The position numbers and the translations under genes were made by a program. DNA of 16,960 nt from NCBI GenBank assembly GCA_027064845.1, contig JAMOPC010000100.1, positions 1 through 16,960 of the forward strand. The letters are read 5' to 3'. The stretch comes from Desulfurococcales archaeon. GTDB lineage: Archaea; Thermoproteota; Thermoprotei_A; Sulfolobales; Desulfurococcaceae. Within the stretch, counting starts at the first letter, position 1, and every line of letters begins with the position of its first letter. This document shows, in pieces, positions 13,257 to 16,960 of the stretch. Under the pieces are notes generated by a model, which saw only the letters and a program-made list of their open reading frames with translations, searched no databases and was not told the origin of the DNA.

Positions 13257-13482
13257 TTATCCCACCTATATATATTTACCATATAATTAGTTATAAAAAT
13301 AGAGTCCAGAGTATACAATACGTAACGGGGAACGGACCATTAATCACCCCTCTCCATTCTCAGATGTCTATATTATATATCGGTATGTATTACTAATGGT
13401 ATAGGGGTATGTGTATGTGTTGATATGTGTATAACTTTTATAAACCATTATCATTGTTAATAGTATCTAGGGGGATAATGTT
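13257..13482. promoter_or_regulatory. Divergent control region between the two transcription blocks
   Basis: 226 nt without a credible gene. Leftward: TATA-like box (minus CTATTTTTATAACT, 13289-13302) about 40 nt before the VWA gene. Rightward: CTTTTATAAA (13435-13444) about 43 nt before the TTG start at 13483, with AGGGGGAT as RBS. Between them lie three copies of ACCATTA (13336-13342, inverted at 13394-13400, and 13444-13450), a TATGTGT-repeated run (about 13408-13432) just upstream of the rightward TATA box, and a G/C-richer patch at 13326-13353. These look like regulator binding sites that could switch between the two blocks; an origin function is not supported by anything specific. Confidence 0.6.
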
Positions 13483-14295
13483 TTGAGCGAAGAAGGAATA
13501 CCTCCTGAAACCATAGATATAATAAACAGGCTTAGAGCAAAGATAAGGAACAACAACGGTAAAATACCATCACCACTACAAGACCCAGAGTTCTGGAAAG
13601 ACATAGATACTCTTAGAACAGTTTACAGAGACGTATTCACATGGGGGAAAATAGTAAAAATACTTGGCTTAGGAAAAGAGAAGATACAGAAAATGGCTAC
13701 ATACTATAAGAGATTCAAGAAATATGGCGACAAGATAGAGGAGAGACTGAGAGAGATTAAGGAAAGAGAAGCAGAGATGAGCAGAGAAGAAATGGGAGAA
13801 GAAGAAGCAGAGCCAACGCCTGAAGAAGCAGAGGCAATGCTTGAAGGAGAAGAAGAAGTACCAAAGATACTAATAGAGATTATAAGGAGATACGTGCTTA
13901 AACACATGGGTAAAACCATTGACAAGAAAGTAGCAGTAGAAGTAGCAGAGATGATGGATATTGGAGACGTTGTTAAGACAAAGTACATGGCGGCATGTAT
14001 GGATATGGGATACATAGACCTAAAAACATGTGTTGATAACGCACTAGACTTCTTCATAAAATACCGTGACAGAGTAGATGCACTAGAAGAGGAAAACGAG
14101 ACACTACGCAAAAGCATAGACATGATAACAGACTTCATATCAGACCCGGACAAAATACGTGAAGCACTAGTAAAAATACTTGAGAAATGGAGTGCACAGC
14201 TAATCTACATGGGGTATCCCCCCGAATACGTTTTAAAAACATATAATTCCATACTACAAGCCCTCATAGGTGAAAGCCTTGGAAAAGCCTCGTAA
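13483..14295 (+). CDS. Acidic helical protein of unknown function (270 aa), first gene of the rightward operon
   Basis: The product is not recognised. It is mostly alpha-helical. Residues 1-75 contain a short N-terminal domain (PETIDIINRLRAKIRNNNGK, then TVYRDVFTWGKIVKILGLGK). Residues 76-125 are a highly charged Glu-rich helix and linker. Residues 128-180 look like a small helical domain (ILIEIIRRYVLKHMGKTIDK, VAEMMDIGDVVKTKYMAACM), and a coiled-coil segment (RVDALEEENETLRKSIDMIT) leads to the C-terminal helices. Start is TTG 13483-13485; AGGGGGAT lies 6-7 nt upstream and the nearby ATG at 13478 is followed at once by a stop in its frame. It opens a six-gene operon of helical and membrane proteins, so an internal virion or scaffold role is possible; this is context only. 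Confidence 0.82.
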   Translation: MSEEGIPPETIDIINRLRAKIRNNNGKIPSPLQDPEFWKDIDTLRTVYRDVFTWGKIVKILGLGKEKIQKMATYYKRFKKYGDKIEERLREIKEREAEMSREEMGEEEAEPTPEEAEAMLEGEEEVPKILIEIIRRYVLKHMGKTIDKKVAVEVAEMMDIGDVVKTKYMAACMDMGYIDLKTCVDNALDFFIKYRDRVDALEEENETLRKSIDMITDFISDPDKIREALVKILEKWSAQLIYMGYPPEYVLKTYNSILQALIGESLGKAS

Positions 14296-15388
14296 GCCTC
14301 CAAAACTAGAACTCGAAGAACAAGAAACAGAGCAACCACAGCCACAGCAACAAGAACAGCCAACACCATTACCGTTGCCTCCAAAAGACCTTGCACAGAG
14401 AGAACTAGCAAGATACCTTGCACAGAAATACGGAGTACCAGAGTCAATAGCACTAGCAGTAGTCACTAAAGCAAACCTAGATCAGAGACTTATGAAACTA
14501 GCAGAAATAGAGCAGAAATTCAGAACAATACTCGGAATAGCTGAGAAAGCCTCAAGCTACGGACCACTATCTAAAAGCGTGGTAGACACAGCGGTTGCAA
14601 AAACACTTACAAGGACACTAAGCGAACTAGACAGCTCAAGTACTAGGAGATACTCGATAATAGATGAGGTAAAAGACATAATGCTACAAGTAGAAGTAAT
14701 AAAGGCAATGAAGGGATTATTCGGAAGCGATGAAGATGAAAAAGCAATGTTCAAAGAAATAATAGAGAAACAGAACCAGATACTTGAGAAAATAAACAAC
14801 AGGATAGAAGCTCTCGAAACAAGGATACAGATGATGGAGCAACAAATAAACAATAAGAAAAAAGAAGAAGAAAACCCAGTAATAACACAGTTAGCCGAAT
14901 CAATAAACGAGCTTAGAAAAGAAATAGAATCACTAAAAGAGACAAAGCATAAAGAAGAACTAAAAGAACTAATAGAGTCATTAAAGAAAGAAGTAGATGA
15001 GAGAATAAAGGCGTTAGAAGCGAGAGCAGGTGCATTACCAGAAGAACCTAAGTCGTTTAAGGAGAGAATACGAGAGATAAAGGAGACATGGGAAGAAATA
15101 ACAAGAGTAGCGGGTTCTGCAACAGGAAATAAACAGGTCGTTCCACCAGATATAAAAGAGGACCTAGACAAGCTAAGAGAATCACTAATAGCGTTGTCAA
15201 ACGAGATAGAGAAGATGAAGAACAAGGCAACATTCTCTGAAGCATTGAAAACAATATTCGACAACTTCGATAAAATAGTAGCACTAGTAGAGAAGATGTC
15301 TCCATTAATGGGATTATTCGGTCCTAGACCAAGCACTACAACAACCAAGAAAATACCCAAACCGCCCAAAATAGGTGGTGTTAAATGA
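14279..15388 (+). CDS. Long coiled-coil protein with proline-rich ends (369 aa)
   Basis: The N-terminus is Pro/Gln/Glu-rich and probably disordered (residues 1-40, including PQPQQQEQPTPLPLPP). A helical region follows (about 42-140), then long heptad coiled coils at about 155-260 (FKEIIEKQNQILEKINNRIE, VITQLAESINELRKEIESLK) and a further helical part to 345. The C-terminus is STTTTKKIPKPPKIGGVK. No enzymatic motif. Coiled-coil proteins of this length in viruses often act as scaffold, tape-measure or filament proteins; the role is inferred. The start is TTG 14279-14281, 5 nt after AGGTGA; a GTG at 14270 lies inside that RBS. It overlaps the end of the preceding gene by 17 nt and its stop overlaps the next ATG (ATGA), so translation is tightly coupled. 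The PPKI tail recurs in the 16000-16329 product. Confidence 0.85.
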   Translation: MEKPRKPPKLELEEQETEQPQPQQQEQPTPLPLPPKDLAQRELARYLAQKYGVPESIALAVVTKANLDQRLMKLAEIEQKFRTILGIAEKASSYGPLSKSVVDTAVAKTLTRTLSELDSSSTRRYSIIDEVKDIMLQVEVIKAMKGLFGSDEDEKAMFKEIIEKQNQILEKINNRIEALETRIQMMEQQINNKKKEEENPVITQLAESINELRKEIESLKETKHKEELKELIESLKKEVDERIKALEARAGALPEEPKSFKERIREIKETWEEITRVAGSATGNKQVVPPDIKEDLDKLRESLIALSNEIEKMKNKATFSEALKTIFDNFDKIVALVEKMSPLMGLFGPRPSTTTTKKIPKPPKIGGVK

Positions 15389-15597
15389 ACGACAAGGAAG
15401 CATACGAGATACTTTCATGGATAGAACAGTCACTAATGATACTTAACGAAGACCCATCTAAGGAAAACATTGCCAAGTTCCTAGAATACCTTGCAAAAAT
15501 ACGTGAACAAGTATATGAGGCATTCGCAACAGCCATAAAGCCAGAATATGCTAAATACGTTGAAAAAATACTTGAGGTGATAGCTATTGGCACGTAA
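15385..15597 (+). CDS. Small helical protein of unknown function (70 aa)
   Basis: 70 residues forming two or three amphipathic helices (DKEAYEILSWIEQSLMILN, KENIAKFLEYLAKIREQVYE, PEYAKYVEKILEVIAIGT), compatible with a helical hairpin or tetratricopeptide-like unit. ATG 15385-15387 overlaps the previous stop as ATGA, with GGTGGTG 4 nt ahead. Its 3' end contains the RBS (GAGGTGAT) and start of the next gene and overlaps it by 11 nt. Function unknown; it is probably a partner of its operon neighbours. Confidence 0.8.
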   Translation: MNDKEAYEILSWIEQSLMILNEDPSKENIAKFLEYLAKIREQVYEAFATAIKPEYAKYVEKILEVIAIGT

Positions 15598-15994
15598 AAA
15601 GAAGACAGACAAGAAAACCAGTAAAAAAGAAGAGAAACCAGACAAGGAAATCGAAGTAATAAAGAAGATTGCTGACAGGATAATAAAAGTATATGAGTCA
15701 AAGAACAGGGTAGAAGACGCTGAAAGAATGAGGAAAATAGTAGATTATCTCTCAAAGAATCCTGAGAAGGGAAAAGAAACCATAAACAAGGTAATAGACA
15801 AGATGATGACCGATATAGAGTCAATGATAAGGGATAAGGACTATACCTCTGCACTAGCATATCTAACACAATGTCTAGACTATCCTGATACGATAGTGGC
15901 TTATACGTATATGTGGAGACCAGAGTTTACAGAACTAATACTTTCAATAACAGCTAAGGCAATATCATTAATTGTTAAAATGAGTAAGAGGTGA
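15587..15994 (+). CDS. Basic helical protein of unknown function (135 aa)
   Basis: An N-terminal Lys-rich tail (ARKKKTDKKTSKKEEKPDKE) is followed by a bundle of helices (EVIKKIADRIIKVYESKNRV, RMRKIVDYLSKNPEKGKETI, KVIDKMMTDIESMIRDKDYT, SALAYLTQCLDYPDTIVAYT) and a hydrophobic C-terminal helix (FTELILSITAKAISLIVKMS). The basic tail could contact nucleic acid; the last helix could pack in a bundle or touch a membrane. The TTG start at 15587-15589 is supported by GAGGTGAT 5 nt upstream. No family recognised. Confidence 0.8.
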   Translation: MARKKKTDKKTSKKEEKPDKEIEVIKKIADRIIKVYESKNRVEDAERMRKIVDYLSKNPEKGKETINKVIDKMMTDIESMIRDKDYTSALAYLTQCLDYPDTIVAYTYMWRPEFTELILSITAKAISLIVKMSKR

Positions 15995-15999
15995 AAAAC

Positions 16000-16329
16000 G
16001 TGTTTGACCCATATTCTTTTTTAATATCCCTTATCTACCAGATAATTTCCCTCATAATAGGAGTTGTTATAGGAACATATATAGCTACAAAATACGTTGC
16101 ATTCCGTGTAGCACGTAACGAGATAATCTCCCTCATACAGTATCTTAGGAAACAGGACAACTTCAACGAAGAACTCTCAAAAATGCTTGACAAGCTGTTC
16201 GAGAAAATACGTATAGACGGCAAAATAGTTGCAGACGAAATAGTAGGGTATATAGTGGAAAAATATGTTTCAAAGACAAAAACCAGTAGTAAAACCATTC
16301 CAGAGCCTCCTAAAATAACCGATGGATAA
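16000..16329 (+). CDS. Membrane-anchored protein with PPKI tail (109 aa)
   Basis: One or two hydrophobic segments near the N-terminus (residues about 5-29: YSFLISLIYQIISLIIGVVI) anchor it, followed by a soluble amphipathic helical domain (VARNEIISLIQYLRKQDNF, EELSKMLDKLFEKIRIDGK) and the tail TSSKTIPEPPKITDG. This tail resembles the end of the coiled-coil protein at 14279-15388 (TKKIPKPPKIGGVK), suggesting binding to a common partner or a common processing signal. The start is GTG 16000-16002, 5 nt after GAGGTGA; another GTG at 15991 lies in the RBS and overlaps the previous stop region. Function unknown; membrane or envelope association is predicted. Confidence 0.8.
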   Translation: MFDPYSFLISLIYQIISLIIGVVIGTYIATKYVAFRVARNEIISLIQYLRKQDNFNEELSKMLDKLFEKIRIDGKIVADEIVGYIVEKYVSKTKTSSKTIPEPPKITDG

Positions 16330-16347
16330 GCGATATATTTATACTGG
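16328..16347 (+). promoter_or_regulatory. Probable internal promoter for the last gene of the rightward block
   Basis: AAGCGATATATTTATACTGG contains the TTTATACTG box (16338-16346) also seen on the minus strand at 7983-7991 and 9486-9494, at a similar distance (about 40 nt) from the start codon. It would allow the terminal gene to be expressed separately and more strongly than the rest of the operon. Confidence 0.5.
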
Positions 16348-16349
16348 AT

Positions 16350-16367
16350 ATTAATGAAATCATTAAT
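16350..16367 (+). promoter_or_regulatory. Perfect 8-bp palindrome in the leader of the last gene
   Basis: ATTAATGA (16350-16357) and TCATTAAT (16360-16367) are separated by AA. The element sits between the TATA-like box and the RBS (CGGTGA, 16368-16373), around the expected transcription start. It could be an operator for a dimeric repressor, or a small hairpin next to the RBS. The half site CATTAATC also occurs at 13338-13345 in the divergent control region. Confidence 0.5.
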
Positions 16368-16378
16368 CGGTGAAAAAT

Positions 16379-16906
16379 ATGATACACATAGGAGCTGGTA
16401 GAATTTCGATAACAGTACCTGACTGGATGAGCGAAGAATATCTTGAAATGGCTATTGGAGGAGTAGTCGGCGGATTCGGTGCAGGATTGGTGAATGGACT
16501 AGTAACAGGTGCTATTGGAGAAAAAGTAGGTGCTAGTGTTAAACAAGCAGTATCCGGTGCACTAGACCTATTATTCAGCTATATAAGCCACAGAATCGCC
16601 GGTTGGAAACCAGAGCTTAAGAACCCGGCATTCGGTAGTGCAATAGTACTATTCTCAAGCGGTATACTGAAGCTTATAAGTGCCGTATTATCAGCATTAA
16701 CCGGCAAGACATACATTATGAGTGTTGGCGAAGCATACGCTATTGGAGAGAGCTACGGCAAGACTGTGGTTTCCGGAAATTTTTACAAAGGTAAACAGGC
16801 TTCCGCTCAAGCGATAGTTGTCGTACCAGAGACTGTTAGTGTTAAAGAAACACCAGTAATAGTTTCGACTGCTGGAGAGGAAGGAATAATACCTGAGGTT
16901 AAGTAA
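16379..16906 (+). CDS. Hydrophobic Gly-rich protein, candidate virion membrane/coat protein (175 aa)
   Basis: A short N-terminal part (GAGRISITVPDWMSEEYLEM) precedes a glycine-rich hydrophobic helix at about residues 26-50 (AIGGVVGGFGAGLVNGLVTG), a second amphipathic stretch, and another hydrophobic helix near 86-105 (AIVLFSSGILKLISAVLSAL); the C-terminal 60 residues are soluble, beta-prone and Val-rich (QAIVVVPETVSVKETPVIVS). Two hydrophobic helices with small-residue packing recall the coat proteins of spindle-shaped archaeal viruses, but I see no sequence motif that proves it. ATG 16377-16379... is read at 16379-16381 with CGGTGA 5 nt upstream; a GTG at 16370 is inside that RBS. It has its own promoter and palindrome and is followed by a T-rich hairpin, consistent with high, separately controlled expression. 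Confidence 0.8.
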   Translation: MIHIGAGRISITVPDWMSEEYLEMAIGGVVGGFGAGLVNGLVTGAIGEKVGASVKQAVSGALDLLFSYISHRIAGWKPELKNPAFGSAIVLFSSGILKLISAVLSALTGKTYIMSVGEAYAIGESYGKTVVSGNFYKGKQASAQAIVVVPETVSVKETPVIVSTAGEEGIIPEVK

Positions 16907-16931
16907 TAAAAATATTTTTTATTTTTTAACC
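16897..16931 (+). terminator. T-rich hairpin terminator at the end of the rightward block
   Basis: Arms 16897-16913 and 16915-16931 pair at 14 of 17 positions, and the left arm includes the stop codon of the last gene. The RNA would carry U-runs of six (16915-16920 and 16922-16927), as in archaeal T-rich termination. Being nearly symmetric it could also serve a leftward gene entering from the right. The last 29 nt (16932-16960) show no gene I can support; a minus-strand frame could end at 16937 but nothing confirms it. Confidence 0.55.
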
Positions 16932-16960
16932 ACTTTTCACATATCATAGTATCTTGTTAT

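Noticed and set aside
13257..13482. Replication origin in the divergent region
   Set aside because: It is A+T-rich with repeats, but no recognised origin recognition box pattern or dedicated initiator gene adjoins it; promoter signals explain the sequence.
14557..15369. A 270-codon antisense frame rich in Ser, Phe and Ile
   Set aside because: It mirrors the Glu/Lys-rich coiled-coil gene on the plus strand; such composition is the expected shadow of GAA/AAA/ATA codons.
1..16960. tRNA genes, att cores, CRISPR arrays, insertion sequences, rRNA
   Set aside because: No cloverleaf-like sequence, regularly spaced repeat, transposase or terminal repeat was seen on reading both strands; an att site cannot be assigned without a host junction.

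Overview
The window reads as part of the genome of an archaeal virus or integrative element, most likely from a hyperthermophilic Thermoproteota (Crenarchaeota) host. The host signs are A+T-rich DNA with ATA and AGA/AGG-dominated codons, TATA-like boxes about 36-45 nt upstream of first genes, strong GGTGAT-type ribosome binding sites (RBS), frequent TTG/GTG starts and very tight gene packing. The element signs are a tyrosine integrase, many unrecognisable small proteins, fibre-like beta-rich proteins without signal peptides, and a MoxR ATPase paired with a VWA protein. MoxR/VWA pairs are known from large tailed spindle-shaped archaeal viruses such as Acidianus two-tailed virus; assignment to that group is inference, and no terminus, att site or host tRNA gene is visible.

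Layout. All genes from 1 to 13256 are on the minus strand; all from 13483 to 16906 are on the plus strand; a 226-nt divergent control region separates them. Reading leftwards from the divide: (i) 13256-9875, a metallopeptidase-like/VWA protein, a MoxR AAA+ ATPase and a helical protein in one operon; (ii) 9814-9506, a membrane-anchored small protein; (iii) 9454-8007, an Sm-like RNA-binding protein, a winged-helix/MCM-like AAA+ ATPase and a 50-residue protein; (iv) 7948-7113, a winged-helix regulator and a six-helix membrane protein; (v) 6943-6629, a small basic protein, followed by a perfect 16-bp inverted repeat; (vi) 6538-4777, the integrase and an unknown 274-residue protein; (vii) 4729-1, a probable surface module: a one-helix membrane protein, a charged-linker protein, a small beta protein, three Ig-like/beta-helix proteins, two tiny proteins and a trypsin-fold protein that runs off the left edge. 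Rightwards from the divide, six tightly linked genes encode alpha-helical and coiled-coil proteins, then two hydrophobic proteins, closed by a T-rich hairpin.

How it may work together (inference). The minus-strand beta-rich proteins look like fibre or receptor-binding parts, the plus-strand helical and hydrophobic proteins like particle assembly or coat parts, and MoxR/VWA like an assembly or remodelling machine. The winged-helix protein, AAA+/winged-helix ATPase and Sm-like protein would serve regulation, replication and RNA handling. The most notable points are a protease-fold protein that lacks the GDSG nucleophile segment, an element-encoded Sm protein in the same operon as an AAA+ ATPase, and a shared 12-bp operator-like element at two promoters.
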